From Hermatobates lingyangjiaoensis (taxonomy: Eukaryota; Arthropoda; Insecta; Hemiptera; Hermatobatidae), in the NCBI GenBank assembly GCA_026182355.1, contig JAPFBL010000105.1, positions 1,479,001 through 1,543,000 of the forward strand: a stretch of 64,000 nt of DNA. Reading direction: 5' to 3'. Shown here piece after piece: positions 26,401 through 38,490 of the stretch. Below the pieces are notes generated by a model. That model searched no databases. It was not told where the DNA came from and worked only from the letters and a program-made list of their open reading frames with translations. Position 1 is the first letter of the stretch. Each line of letters starts with the position of its first letter. Both the position numbers and the translations under genes were made by a program.

Positions 26401-28170
26401 AGTCGTTCACTTCAGTTTGACAACTACCCTTTAGTTACTATCGTGAGATTTCACTTTGGCACCACAACCATAAAAGGTTGCAGTTACTTTCCTAAACTCT
26501 GTAAGCAAAATTATATGGCAGTTGTAAAATCTCAAGTCTACTTGGGAAGACTGTCGAAGATTTACTGACACCTTGACGTCAGTGTGGTATATGACGCATT
26601 CTACATACGAGATGTTTTGAACTACATAAATAATTTACAATACGATGAATTATAAACAAAACAATTTGCTGCGTTATAACTATTTTTAAATGTTACCTAC
26701 ATTTAAAGTTAATACAGCCGCCATGTTTGAATAAAATATTATCCATATTTTAAATGTAACCATCCATCTCATTTTACAATAAAATCTGATTTAAATTATT
26801 TTGCAATTATTTCAAAAACAACTGCCATGTTCATATTGAATACAACAGATTCCACTAAACCGCATAGTTAAGCAACCTGGGGTGTTGTCATGTGGATTGG
26901 TGACAGCACGTATCTTTGGGACCATCGGTAATGTGACATGGTGCGCGGTGTCGAATCAGAAGGGAACATACCTTCATCCCTTGGATACTGCATAAGAAAA
27001 AAATCCTATAATCGTGAGCTTCGGTTAAAAAAAAATATCTCCGAAAGCACAAATATCTTCAAAACTAGTGTGTTTGAAATGTATTTGCTTACATCATACA
27101 GGGTGCCAATAATTGACTTATTCTTTACGTCATAGTACTTTGTATTATTCTTATTAAAACAAGTTCTTAGATTTATGGCTAGACATGACAACAGATATAA
27201 TTAATATAAAACTTCACTCTTTTCAGTAGAAGCATGAAAATTCGGAAGAACTTAAAATAAGAAAACAAAGTTTTGTTCAAAATATATATTTCGTATTTTC
27301 TAAGATTTCTAACAACTGTTTTTATTATTTGACCTATTCGACTCCTTAAGAAGATTTTAATAACACACTAATGGTAGGGTGAACTCAAGTCACAAATGTT
27401 AGGCATTTTTTTAAGAGATGTAAGTATTGATTCCATTTTCAATTAATTGTTCCAAACTCAATGTGTCTGGTAACACTTTCACTTGCAGTAGAGTCCAGTG
27501 GTATCCACTTTGGATTGTTGAAGTAGATTTGTAGTGTATAATGTCTGGTTTTAAACATCATAAGTGTATTCATTCAAAATGATAATTTTTGTAAATTACT
27601 TTTGTAATTTATTTATTACTTTTGTATTACTTTTACTTTTGTAAATTAGTTATACCAATAAGTTAAAATGCTGCCGCTCTCACAAAGTATTACTCATGCA
27701 GTTACTGCCATCTGAAACCAAATCTCCGTTTCTAAAAGCAGTATCTCGGCTCGTTTACAATGTCCATAAGGAGTTGGTGACATTTGCCAGGTATATTTTT
27801 CTTGATGTCAAGGTATGGTTGCCTTTTGACTTAAGAACCGTTTACGTTCATTAAGAAAATTTTACAACAACTAGTTCAACGTCTTAAGTATGCTACAAGT
27901 TACAGGAAATAGTTTGATTACTAAAAGTTTCCTTGTGTTCTATGACAAATCACACTATATATTGTGAGTGAACTGCGTATAGAAGAAATGAGATATTTAG
28001 TAAACAATGAGCACTCTAAAATAATATGATTGCGTTAGCACAGTGATTGTTAATAACGTTATTAGAAATATAAGACTTTAGCTCGTACATTTCAGTTTAC
28101 TTTGAAAGGCCTGCAAGTTTGAGTAAAGGGATGTACATGAGATGAGATGTTTACTTCCTCATATTGTAGA
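23500..28170. other. No gene seen
   Basis: AT-rich, with short frames of low-complexity composition. No RNA gene or transposon end was recognised. Confidence 0.5.
27700..27746 (+). repeat. Short dispersed repeat, copy 1
   Basis: 'gttactgccatctgaaacca' followed by 'aatctccgtttctaaaagca'. It recurs at 28814-28855 in the same orientation with a few changes. Confidence 0.45.
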
Positions 28171-28173
28171 GTC

Positions 28174-28300
28174 AGCCGTTGTCTAGTGGTAGTGTTTTCA
28201 GCAATAATACTGGAGATAGGGGGTTCAAGTCATGATACCTCGATTCTTCATGTAGGATTTGGGAAATCTTGCGCAATTCGTCCGCAGGAAAAAGCGTAAA
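28174..28300 (+). repeat. tRNA-derived SINE head and body
   Basis: 'tgtctagtggtagtg' (about 28179-28193) matches a tRNA A box, and 'gggttcaagtc' (28221-28231) matches a B box (GGTTCRANTCC), at the spacing expected for an RNA polymerase III promoter. The downstream 'atgatacc...tcttcatgt' is shared with 8340-8460 and 8970-9060. There is no matching acceptor stem, so it is a SINE and not a tRNA gene. Confidence 0.6.
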
Positions 28301-28813
28301 CAGTCGATCCGTATTGCCGAAACAATGTCAGGCTGTGATCGAGGAACTCTTCAAAGATAGCTACCCCAATGAACTTAATAAAATGAAAATTAAAACCTCT
28401 TGACGTGGTATCAACTTGATAGTATTGGCTCACCAACTACTAAAATACGAGGTATTTTATCGTAGGTGCTAATAAGAAATGAACCACACTTTCCGCCTTA
28501 GCAGCACTCTAGCTTGAGCCTATAGTGTGAGTGTCAAAAACAGCGTTGATTGTAATGCCATTAAAATTTTTTGGATGCTACGTTAATGTTATTTTCATTC
28601 AAGATAGAAAGTGCCTTTCTACTAGTAAAAGCAACTCTGTTGCCGTCATATTCTATGGTGTCCACTGTGACTGACAAATCACAACTAAACGTCGATTACG
28701 ATAGCTTTATTACGCATTGCCTGCTTTGGGCATTAGCACTCTCTCAAAAACACAGTTTACGGGTTACAAAAGTTGATAAATTTATCAATCTAATAGTAGT
28801 AGAAATACGTTAC

Positions 28814-28855
28814 TGCTGCCTGAAACCAAATCATCGTTTCCAAAAGTAATATCTA
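28814..28855 (+). repeat. Short dispersed repeat, copy 2
   Basis: 'gttactgctgcctgaaacca' and 'aatcatcgtttccaaaagta' match 27700-27746. Confidence 0.45.
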
Positions 28856-28984
28856 AGATGTATTAAGGTGTAAGCTTAAGACGTACGAAGTCATAAGGTG
28901 AGGGAACATTATACACTCATAGATAACAATCAACAATACAATTTACTTATTTTATTTCACTTAGAAAAATTTAAATTTACGTGT

Positions 28985-29075
28985 ATATATATATACATGA
29001 AAGTAAAAGCCACAATAATAAATAAAAACACAGAAAATATGCTTTGATGACATAAATTTGAAAGGCCTCAGTTAG
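28985..29075 (-). mobile_element. PLE-type 3' end with hammerhead-like core, truncated
   Basis: Next to 'gtatatatatatatac' at 28982-28997 is a unit with 'aaaagccacaataataaata', then 'gctttgatgacataaatttg' and 'aaaggcctcag'. The order (TA tract, 'ccacaa', 'atgct', GAUGA...GAAAGGCCU) parallels both 57893-57949 and the left arm at 49134. The pairing strand for stem I is missing on the right, so the copy is truncated. The TA tract lies on the left, so orientation is given as minus by analogy, although the GAUGA...GAAA string itself reads on the plus strand. Confidence 0.4.
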
Positions 29076-29121
29076 GAGTAGGTCTCAGTTAGAGTAGACT
29101 AACTACTCTTGCTCAAGAGAT

Positions 29122-29345
29122 AAAGTTAGACCTACTCAAATCTACTGTAAAAGTTTCAGCTTTATATGTCTTATGGTAGCTGAGTTTACTTGTGACAAAG
29201 TTTTGCAGACAAACAGACAAACCGACAGAAATTTTTGTAAGGGTGGATTTGGTTTTTCAAATGTATGAAACATAAAGATAACTTGAAATGAGTTAGTTCT
29301 AAGCAATGTGCAAACAAAACCTTTCTTTTATTTACATAGATTAAG
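29122..29345 (+). repeat. SINE/RTE-like repeat, copy 3
   Basis: This is very close to 2138-2376: 'aaagttagacctactcaaat', 'tttcagctttatatgtctta', 'ggtagctgagtttacttgtg', 'cagacaaaccgacagaaatt' and a 3' end 'tttacatagattaag'. Its good preservation suggests a recent insertion relative to the copies at the left end of the window. Confidence 0.65.
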
Positions 29346-31430
29346 ATATTTCAAACACTTTGTTTTGTTTTCTGGTTAGAACTATGCACGATGAAGGTGA
29401 TAGGCGAGGTCTGATACGTTTGGACTCAAGTATCACTGGAAGAGCTGTACAAGATGTCAGTGGCATTCAGCCCTGGTTGAAATACTAAACTTGGTTGCTT
29501 CTAATGGTGTGTCGCCTTGTAAGCAAGGTACGAAATGGTGAGCATTTTAACCCTTTATCATTAGTCATTATGTTTACACATTGAATGCTTCAAGCTCTTT
29601 ATGAAGTTTAATAGTTATGCTTTACTTCATTTTTTCCAAATCATTTCAGTTCACTGGTATTTTATTCATTTGAAGAACTTTGAAGCTATAATTGTATTAA
29701 TAGCGATTTCATTTGTACAAATTACATAACACCAGCTCTTTCAGTGACTCAGCTTGTCTCAGATAAATTACTTCTACACCTTACAATAATAAATCAATTA
29801 CTCCTGGCACACTGAATGTTTTAATGGTGGTGTTACTTGAGTAGCATTGTCTTAAATTAGTGAGTTGCACTAGGTAGTTTTTATCCTCTAGTCTGACAGC
29901 TCTGTCTTGAAGAGATTCTGAAGATCTTTTGTATGATATCCTCACACTACTAATTGCTAATCTCCCTCTCCATCTTCAGAGTGTCATTTAAAAAACTTAT
30001 TTTTTCTTAAGAACCTGAAATAGCAATTTCACAATAGCTTGTCTTTTTTATTGGGATTAGATCGTCTAACTACACAACATAAACTTTTAGAGATAAACAA
30101 GATAAAGAAATCCAATGAAATTACGTGTTATTTATATGAAATTGCTTCAAAATTATGTTTCTCAAAAAACTTCCATTGACTGACAGGAGGATACGAAAAT
30201 GTATCATACCTTCACTCTGACGTAACTTTTGACATATAATCAATTTAACCTGCCTAAAACCTTGCCAGCTTCAAACTGAATCAACATGTAATATTCCATC
30301 ATGATTCATATATTTAAGAATATATTCAAAAAACATGAACATGAAACATGAACGGTTTTTTTTTATAAATAGCTAACGTATAAGTATATAAATTATAATA
30401 ATGCATTATAAATTAAGCCAAATTTTTTTTTATTTTTTTTAATACACAACTCCATATTTATGAATTATATCAATAGTTGATAAGTTAATCTTGTAACAAC
30501 ATAAGGGATTAAAAGTTATTATTATTAAAATTTAAAATAAAAGGAGTCCCAAGCTTGAGCCTTACGAATGTCACCTTTCTGATAAGACCTTCAAGTTAGG
30601 CCGGGGTACAGTGAAGACGATTACATTGAAAACGAGCTGATTTTACAGAAAACTTGTTTTTTGTGGACTGTAGTAACTTTTACTTTGCTGTTATCAGTAT
30701 GCACCTCGCAGTCACTGACCGCACTGCTACTAAGGAAAAGCCTAATAAAATAATAGCCCAAAGCCTCAAAGCGTTGGGGGAAAAGGCCCAATCAAAACGA
30801 AATATTTGTATTAATTGTAGGGGGTGCAGGGAGACAGGCCTTTGAAGCCGCCTGGCCTTGATATACGGTCGACTAACAGGGCTATTTAATCATTTCTAGT
30901 GCCAGATTGACCAGGCAGGGACAATCTTTTACATATTATTACAATAATCATGTTATAAAATTAAGTAATGTATATAACTATATGATAAATAAGCCTCATT
31001 ACTTGCAGTCGAGAAGTTAAATTCACAATTTATCATTTATTATCCGCGAAAGTTATCCACAAACTTTACGAACAGCCACGTAATTTGGAAGTACAGAGCG
31101 TAATTTCGTTTTTATTAAAATCATTTTATTTACAATATATAGTAAGTATTACATTTATGAAATATTGTAAACTTCAGTTTGTTCATACATTTAAGCTTGC
31201 TTGCTTGAACCAGAATTGTAACGTAAAAAAGAATTGTTCCAACGGTAAAGGTACCAAGCCTGCCTAAAGCTATTAATAATCAATTCATGGGAATCTATTA
31301 ATGGAATAAGTTGAAACAAATCAAAAAGGTATTTGAGATAATTTTTCAATAATTAAGGAGAAATATAACTCAAAATTAATGAGAGAAAAATAAATTCAGT
31401 ATATTTTATCAGCTTTAGTAATTAAAAAAA
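29346..31430. other. No gene seen
   Basis: AT-rich. A modestly GC-rich patch lies at 30760-30920 with no recognisable coding signal. Confidence 0.5.
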
Positions 31431-31529
31431 AAAGTCGTTTATGATTGAAAGAAGACTGAATTTAATCATAACTAGGTTAATACTAAATATATATATTTGT
31501 GAAAAGTGGGGTCTGGATATAAAAATGGT

Positions 31530-31680
31530 GTCTATCGATTGGTGGAGGGGGTGGCGGTCGCGGGAGGGGCAGGTTAGGTGTCTGTCCGCCAGGCAGCAGT
31601 GGTGGTATTACGACTTCCAGTATCTCGGGTGCTCTTGCGCGGCGCGGTGGACTTTTGTCTCGGCCCCAATGTAATCATCG
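31530..31680 (+). other. GC-rich island with short open frame
   Basis: About 150 bases of high-GC, CpG-bearing sequence in an AT-rich setting. The plus frame is open to a stop at 31672, but its translation is unusually rich in Trp and Arg (for example DWWRGWRSREG) and unlike any protein I know. A promoter-type CpG patch, an untranslated exon or a conserved non-coding element is as likely as coding sequence. Confidence 0.3.
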
Positions 31681-32915
31681 TATACTCCACAACCCTGCTG
31701 GATTAATCACATCCCACTCAGCATATTCACCTAATGTGGTAAGTTGTTACCGTCTCTCTCATAAAACAGTTGCATATTCTTATCCAAGTGCATTTGACAA
31801 CAAATGAAAACAAACTTTTCTTATATATATTACTTATATTTCTTTAACATAACTTATCACATGAGAGTAATTACCAAATAGTAATTTGTTCATATATATA
31901 TATATGTGAATCCAGGAATTACTTTCTCATAGAGTGATAATAAAAACGTCTTTAATTGGATCAAGCACCTACATGCAATAATTATGATAACTTAAATGTA
32001 TTTCTTGATGAAATAAACGGAAAAAATAAATAAAATAAACAGAAAACAAGCATATTACTCTTCCAAAGTTAGGGTTTTCTTGAAAAGTAAATAACTGAAA
32101 TTTAAATAAACTCAATGTGAACACTGACAATAAATTATTAAGCAAATAGTCTAGAGTGAATATTTAATTATTATAAATTCAAATACTAATATATAAATAA
32201 ACTACATTCAAAATAGTCGATTCCTCATATATTTTGAAATGTAAGAAGGGACGTCCTTGATAAATGAAATGTTGACTCAATCCCTTAGGGAGTGTTGGGA
32301 AGGTATTGGGATGAAAGGTGGTCGTTATTCAGTACCTCCTATTTTGCTCTGGAGTATACATATTTATACCGATATTTTGAAGAATATCGTATTATTAGGT
32401 GAATTAATATTGACGTGTATATGGTCATGTCCATCATAAGTCAATCGTACTTCAGTTACTATTCTTCCATCATTTTATTTTAATATATGTTACATAGTAT
32501 ATACCCTTGCTATAAGTGCAATACATATATATATGGGTAACAAGCCTTCGTTTATACATGTGAGATTAAAGAACTGATAAGAGAATTGGAAAAGATATCC
32601 AATAAATTCATTAAAAAAATTAGGCAGGCAATTTAATCTCATGTATATATATTTATATATGAACTGTAAAACAGAGAACTCAAAAGGAAGAAAATAAAAG
32701 AAACACTTTTGTTTTTTAATAATTTCTGTCATACTTCACTTAAGCTTACATATGTAATGAGTATACGATTTATTCATATACATACATAAATATATATCTT
32801 CTTCCTCGTTAAACTTTCACTATCGACTTTGTGTATTTCCTCTCTGTAATGAAGAGCTTTGTCTGAAATCTTAGTGAAGATCTTTATTATTTATTCGTTA
32901 TTTTTACCCTCTCCC

Positions 32916-32917
<2 letters not shown>

Positions 32918-32969
<52 letters not shown>
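32918..32969. repeat. (TA)n microsatellite, 52 bases
   Basis: An uninterrupted AT dinucleotide run, the longest in the window. No PLE-type end was recognised next to it. Confidence 0.95.
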
Positions 32970-32970
<1 letters not shown>

Positions 32971-34620
32971 GGGAATCACTTTCTTCTTTGAATAACAAAC
33001 TGTGCCATTCAATTAAGTACAAATAGCTTTAATACAATTCTCCTTAATAAAATTGTTACAGTGTACTAGTGTAATATAAATATATTACATTCGATTCAAA
33101 CGGATATATATAACATATATACATACCATAAAATTTAGCAGGTACGATTGGATGGAAAACAAATATAGTTTAACTAAATAATTTTTTTTATTTCTATATA
33201 GAAATTAAATTCAATATATGTTAATATGATATCTTACATTCATTATGTAATTTTATGACAAGTTATATATATTGATAAATTCAAACTAATGTGTTTTTAT
33301 GAAGTCTGCTTATGTTCATTTCATGCTCTGCATGTTAGGTCGCTTGCGGAGAAATTAAAGAGTGCTTAATATAGATGATGTAGGTGTTTTTGAGGAGTGG
33401 AACGGAAATGGAAAGATGTTAGAATATATCAAGAAGTTATCTTGAAAGTAAAGTCCCTTCTGCTATCCTGCCAGGATATGTGGACGACTTACGTCTCTAC
33501 TTAGGTCAGTGGGTTGACAGGAATATCATATATACATAATATTTGTTAGGAATGTAAGTTAAATATAAATTTAATATCATTTTAAAGTATGTTAAATATG
33601 ATCTCTGCTATTTCCTTTCCATGTTTGCTACTCTGGACAAACAGTCTCATTTCCAGGTTTCATATTTTTTTATTTCAGTTACACATTATAAAGTTTATTC
33701 AAAAACCTCTAATATATATATAGGTAATAACAACATCACATCATAATAAACCCATTTGCATTAAGTTAACTCACATTCATCGCTCTGACAAACCCATCCA
33801 AGTATTGTATAACTAATACATTCCAATCAATCGTAGAGATTTCGTATTTAATTTGAACAAGAACCGTAAAGTTGAAAGACACTAACGCCTTAGTTGTAGA
33901 ATTATCGTGCGAATGTTTATACGTAAATAAAAACTTCAGTTAAGTTCTTTTATGAATCTTCTGTTTTGATTTTGGTATGTTATTGTTTCAATTCTGACTT
34001 GACAACAGTTCGAATAAAATATCAACAGCCTTATAAAATAACTCTAATAAAAAAAATTGTAATAATTATGACGCATTGGCCAGTCTTCCAGGTTCAAATT
34101 AAGCTTTCTATGCCTACTTTTAAATTTTTTAAATAACCATTTTCATAGGTATAGAAAGTAGAGGGAAATAAGAAATAACCAACTGTTAGCAAATAAGCAT
34201 ATAACAAAAAAAAAACAGATAAATTCATTGTACTCCAAAATTCAAGGTAATCACAATGAAGTAAACAAACAAGCTTAACCGAAGTAAGAATATTTTAATA
34301 TAAAAAAACTTTTTTTCTACTTTGCTAGAAAATAAATATTGATATGGAATAAAAACGTGGAATCTCATCAAGATGTCAAGTTATGACCCGACCCAGTGGA
34401 CACAGCAGCAACAAAAAAGTAATAGAAGAAAAAACTCTAGCAATGATATACATGAAAGGGTCAAATCTCGATTAGTTATAGAAGTGTCCTAACCATTGTG
34501 AGGAAAGTGTATTCAGTCGTCTTAAGTTGATTTTCCAGAAAACTTTATCAAATGATATTTCGTTTTCATAATGTAGTAAAAAAATATTTTGGTCCTTATA
34601 TACATATCAGCATGTAAAGC
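32970..34620. other. No gene seen
   Basis: AT-rich, with several short TA runs. No coding or RNA feature was recognised. Confidence 0.5.
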
Positions 34621-34627
34621 ACAGTAT

Positions 34628-34729
34628 GAAATTCAGAAATGCAACCAAGATCTTTCCAACTGGTCTTTGTCGGTGTTACACTGGAACCAGCTGTTTTCGT
34701 TGAAAGATCTTAGTCCAATTTCTGAATTC
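34628..34729. mobile_element. Fold-back element with hammerhead-like motifs, diverged
   Basis: The outer arms 'aaattcagaaat' and 'atttctgaattc' are complementary. Inside, the plus strand has GUUGAAAGAUCUUAGUC at 34699-34714, which is the 3' half of the hammerhead family seen at 35282. The minus strand has a related GGAAAGAUCUUGG at 34645-34660. The 5' core (CUGAYGA) is not recognisable in either arm. Confidence 0.45.
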
Positions 34730-34911
34730 ATTACTCTGGTTGGCTAGTCCACTCAAGCTCTGAACTTCATTTACCTTTAGATTTCATATGTCGAAATATC
34801 GTAGTGAATCTTCCCTCCCTATAACTTTTCAGTTCTTTTCTCATGATAAATGTTTTAAAGTCTAATTGGTCTACCAATTTTTTAAATAGATTAATTAATA
34901 GATGAATTATA

Positions 34912-35041
34912 TTTCAAAGTAATCAACGTCTAAACCACAATCAGAAATCTGAAAAAGTACTAAGATATTTCAACAAGCACAAGCAGTATTTCATCAGATT
35001 ACAAGTGATACTAAGTGAAAAGTTCTAAAGTAATGTGATAT
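34912..35041 (-). mobile_element. PLE-derived end carrying a near-perfect hammerhead core
   Basis: Read on the minus strand the unit runs from the motif at 34957-35000 into 'ctgattgtggtttagacg' and 'gttgattactttgaaat', the same order as the 3' ends at 14448 and 35216. It is a single arm, not an obvious fold-back. Confidence 0.5.
34957..35000 (-). ncRNA. Hammerhead type I-like motif, good core
   Basis: The minus strand shows perfect CUGAUGA (34997-34991), a poorly paired stem II with a UGCUUGUGCUU-type loop, then GAA (34971-34969), AUAUCU as stem III (AGAUCU in sister copies), U at the cleavage position and AGUA. The 5' and 3' core residues are intact. The weak point is stem II, which forms only 2-3 pairs. 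Confidence 0.5.
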
Positions 35042-35054
35042 ATATATATATATA

Positions 35055-35168
35055 GTTCACATAGGAAAGAGAAAAACAGATAAAAACACACACAAAAATG
35101 ACTCACAACGATATTTCGACATTCATCGCCATCGGGCAGAAGTAGCCCCTTTGAGTAGCTGAAGCTAA

Positions 35169-35172
<4 letters not shown>
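35055..35172 (-). mobile_element. PLE-derived end between two TA tracts
   Basis: On the minus strand this reads 'cccgatggcgatgaatgtcg', AAAUAUCG, 'ttgtgagtc', then 'tttttatctgtttttctc' into the TA tract at 35038-35054. The motif at 35100-35139 is hammerhead-like (CCGAUGG core, CGA/UCG stem II). Two core positions are off consensus. Confidence 0.4.
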
Positions 35173-35204
<32 letters not shown>

Positions 35205-35220
35205 TTATATATATATATAA
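35172..35220. repeat. (TA)n tract
   Basis: Two TA runs separated by 'gtttt' that abut PLE-type units on both sides. Confidence 0.9.
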
Positions 35221-35355
35221 AGATTTCATATAAACACGTGAAACAACAATCAATGATTGAACCACAATAAGAATGGGAAAACTGACGAAGACCGCTTGTT
35301 ACGGTTGAAAGATCTTAGTCTTGTTTTCCCATTCTTATTGTGGTTTAATCATTCA
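35216..35355 (+). mobile_element. Fold-back element with intact hammerhead core in the loop
   Basis: The left arm 'tgattgaaccacaataagaa' plus 'tgggaaaa' (35254-35281) pairs with 'ttttcccattcttattgtgg' plus 'tttaatca' (about 35323-35350) over about 28 bases. The region between is the hammerhead motif 35282-35320. Stem I would therefore be extended by the arms, leaving a short AGUCUUG internal bulge. The outer left end carries 'tttcatataaacacgtgaaa' next to the TA tract. No coding region is present. Confidence 0.6.
35282..35320 (+). ncRNA. Hammerhead type I-like ribozyme candidate, best in window
   Basis: The core CUGACGA (35282-35288) matches CUGAYGA exactly. Stem II pairs GACCG with CGGUU around CUUGUUA. 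GAA (35307-35309) follows, then AGAUCU (35310-35315) gives A15.1 to U16.1 with a self-complementary stem III, and U35316 is the predicted cleavage-site base. All nucleotides of the core that I can check are canonical. Because stem III is palindromic with no loop, activity may need a dimer, as is known for short-stem III hammerheads of retrozymes and PLEs. Confidence 0.6.
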
Positions 35356-35369
35356 CTGATTAATCACTG

Positions 35370-35404
35370 AACTCACTACTATATTTCGATATTCTCGTCG
35401 TCAG
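35370..35404 (-). ncRNA. Hammerhead-like motif, CUGACGA-CGA...UCG-AAA class
   Basis: The minus strand has CUGACGA, then CGAGAAUAUCG, then AAAUAUAGUAGUGAGUU. Sister motifs occur at 4163, 35100 and 43554. The stem III expected in a hammerhead is not obvious, so this is a recurring PLE-type sequence with hammerhead-like 5' and GAA boxes and not a convincing ribozyme. Confidence 0.35.
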
Positions 35405-35449
35405 GAATAGATGTGAATCGCTCCAAAGGCTGATAACAACTCATATATA

Positions 35450-37960
35450 TAATTTTATATGTTATTTATATATTATTTATTTATAGTTATATATTGTTTA
35501 TATATTATTACATAATATATATATGATTTTTTAGTTCGCGTCTGCATTAAAGACTAGTTCCAGAATTTATTAATATATATGCATATATTAGTAAAAATAT
35601 TATGCATAGGAAATTGAACAATAATCTAATTTATTTTAGATTATAACCAAATTTATATGAATTTAATTATGATTATGTGGTATTAAAAAAATGTAATCTG
35701 ATTCAAAAATGTAAATTACTTTACTTGTAATTTAAAGAGGGTTTTCAAGTTTGAAAACGGAGCTGTTTTCTTTATTATAATGTACTTTAAACAGGAAAAT
35801 AGATTTTAAAAATATATACCTTGTATTTAAATAGTGAAAATAGTCTCGTTGTTTTAGCTAATCGAATGTAAGTAAAATTAACATGTTTACTTTATGTAGC
35901 CATTATTCAAACAATTCAATCTTTTTATGAAATATGTTTTTTACATGGTAGTTTTTATGTCATTAGCTGGAAATATATATTACTATGGCTATATTATCAT
36001 TTAAACAATTTTAAACTACTAAATTTTCAAAAAAATTGTAATATGCTTGTTACAGGAAAAATGTATGTTTTATTTAAGATGTTGAAGCACTAAATGTAAC
36101 ATACACTGATATCGTTATTATAATCATAAGCAATTGTAAGCATTTTTCTGAGGAACAATGCAAAAGACGCTTTGCCTGCTTTGATCCTCAAAAACCTTTG
36201 CAGTTTTGTGGAATGTCCCACCCAGCAGATATCTAGATAAATGACTACTAAGATCAAAACTTGATAAAAATACTATTACTTTCATGTCACCGCGTCTTTT
36301 TCCTGGTTTCATGCTGCTGGTCGATTCTAGTGATTTAGGGTTAATTAAACTTGGCTCCCCTCTTATTCATAGTCTCATCACCCAGTGAAAAGAGCAGAAG
36401 CTTTTAAATTTAAAATCACGTTGTTTATGGTAACAACATTAGAAAAATGAAAGAGGTAATCAAGCAGCACGCCAGATAAATCCCATATCCACATACTTGG
36501 TCAGTTTCATATCCACAAACAGAGTAGTAGCGTAAAAATGAAAGTCAAAATCAAAGTAACAGGTTTTCTAAACCCTTATAAAAAATTTTTAGAAAATAAT
36601 TGCCCTCATTTGAATTAAAATAGAGAATGGAAGTCATTCAAATCTTGAACTCTGTTTGGCTTTCATTATTCACGAATTGATTTTGATTTACTTTATTTTA
36701 CGAAATTCATATCAATCACTCCATGAAACTAATGGTATTATTATAAGTTGTTACAATATATGAATGTTGGTATGATTTGAGAGGTCTAACAACAAGCATA
36801 TTGGAAATTGGGTACTGAAAAGTAGTTGAAATAATGTAGTCACAGTGTCTTGTTGAGACTCTCACCTCTAGTCTGAGAGAGGCAGTTGGTTAAACTACGT
36901 AAGTCAATTCATGAATTTATGGGGTCTAATTATTGCTTACAAAATAATAAATAAATAATGGATATCTCTTCTACTGAATCTAGAAACTAACATCGTCATT
37001 TGCTTTTATTTCTTTCCTTTACCAGGTTATAATACGATACTAACTGAATTATAGAAAATTGATTGTATATATTTTATACGACCTGAAAAATGCTTAAAAA
37101 CGTACACAGAAAGGGTAGTAAAGAAGTTTGTAACAAGACTAGTGAGTCTAGAAGTTGGAGTTAGTAGGTTTGGATGGAGGCTAGTGCCCAGTCTCTCCAG
37201 AGCTCTATTCTTCATTTTACCCAGATTAATGTCACCTCACCTGTAGGATAGCCTCGCATCGGTCATTATTGCCATCATCTAGGTATTCCGCGTTTATCTT
37301 AACGCTGCAGTCAAAGGTAAATACTTTTCATGACAATTTTATGATTTCTTCAGCTTACTAACATTTAAATTTGTAAGAGTACTTTCGAAATTTAACTTTT
37401 TCTTTCAGGTATTTTTTTGTCAAAATACTAACAAATCTTATATAAATTATTACTCTTTGATAAATCTTTTTTGAAATGTCAAATTTTATATCAATTATAT
37501 TGTTAAAACATTATGATGAATAAGATACTGCAAAATTTAGTTCATTTCCATGGTTTTTTAGATTTGCTTTTCAAGTTATATCATTTTTGAGCCTTTAAAA
37601 TAAATTGGAGCAATCTAAAATTAATAAAATATCAATTTTAAGTCTTCTGATTTTGATAATCAGTTAAAAAATATTTATTACAGGTGTAAGTGTATTAAGT
37701 TAAAAAAAAAATAGAAATGTAAAATTTAAATTGTTTGAAGTTGTATAATGAGTAGTTTCTTTTTGAGAAAATAATTCAATAAATGTCATGCATCATTCAC
37801 GCATCGTTTACGCCACGCAATATCCGTCATTCGCTATTCGAGATGAGTTCATTCGTCCTAATACCCTAAAGTGTTTAAGGCATTGTAGTTAGTTAAGGGC
37901 AAGTGGTCAAGATTTGTCTCAGATTAACATTTCCAAGAATGAATAGGAGGAAGGAATAAA
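35450..37960. other. No gene seen
   Basis: AT-rich. Two minus-strand frames of 62 codons (36124-36312 and 37027-37215) have no recognisable domain and no supporting splice signals. Confidence 0.45.
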
Positions 37961-37971
37961 AGCAGAGACAC

Positions 37972-38079
37972 CTGTAAATCTGGTATCGGCGCTAGCAGAG
38001 CACTGATGTTTCCTTCACTGGAAACAGGCGTATTCATCAATGACTCATTCGACCCAGCGCCAGGCTCTTCGCTCTCACA
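37972..38079 (-). CDS. Candidate internal coding exon, 108 bases, unknown protein
   Basis: On the minus strand the segment is preceded by 'ttgtgctttatttgacgcag', a T-rich tract ending in AG, and is followed by GTGTCT. It is therefore bounded by acceptor and donor dinucleotides, with CAG before the donor. The 108 bases (36 codons) are open only in the frame that starts at the first base, and the other two frames have stops. The translation begins CESEEPGAGSNESLMNTPVS and ends ALLAPIPDLQ, a hydrophilic Ser/Glu-rich stretch with normal protein composition in an otherwise AT-rich window. A length divisible by three would suit a cassette exon. I do not recognise the family. The donor GTGTCT is weak (consensus GTRAGT). 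Confidence 0.4.
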
Positions 38080-38490
38080 CTGCGTCAAATAAAGCACAAT
38101 GGTAGTCAAACAGAGCAGCCACTTTTTGAAGATTAAATGAATCTCTGTACATCATCAACCTTTCCATCTTCCTCCCATCTTCAACTTTGGGAGAAGTTGC
38201 AATTTAAATCATCCAACCTAATTTGATTCCAAATGAGTACGATAAAGAATTACGATTTCTCTCTTTATAAATTACATAGAAAGATTAAGAATTGGATGTC
38301 TGGTAATAGACTGAGTTAATTGCACCCTTCATTGCATTATTATACTGTAAATGAAGAAAACACGAAAAATTTCAGCATATTAAATGACAAAATTCAGTTT
38401 CCTGTAATATTGAGTAACCCAGAGGACGATCTAAAGATAAAGTGTAAATATCGTGATAAGAGCGCTTAATAAAAAAACAGGTAAAACCCT

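Noticed and set aside
28174..28245. Functional tRNA gene
   Set aside because: A and B boxes are present, but the acceptor and anticodon stems do not form and the sequence continues into a repeat body found elsewhere, so it is a SINE.
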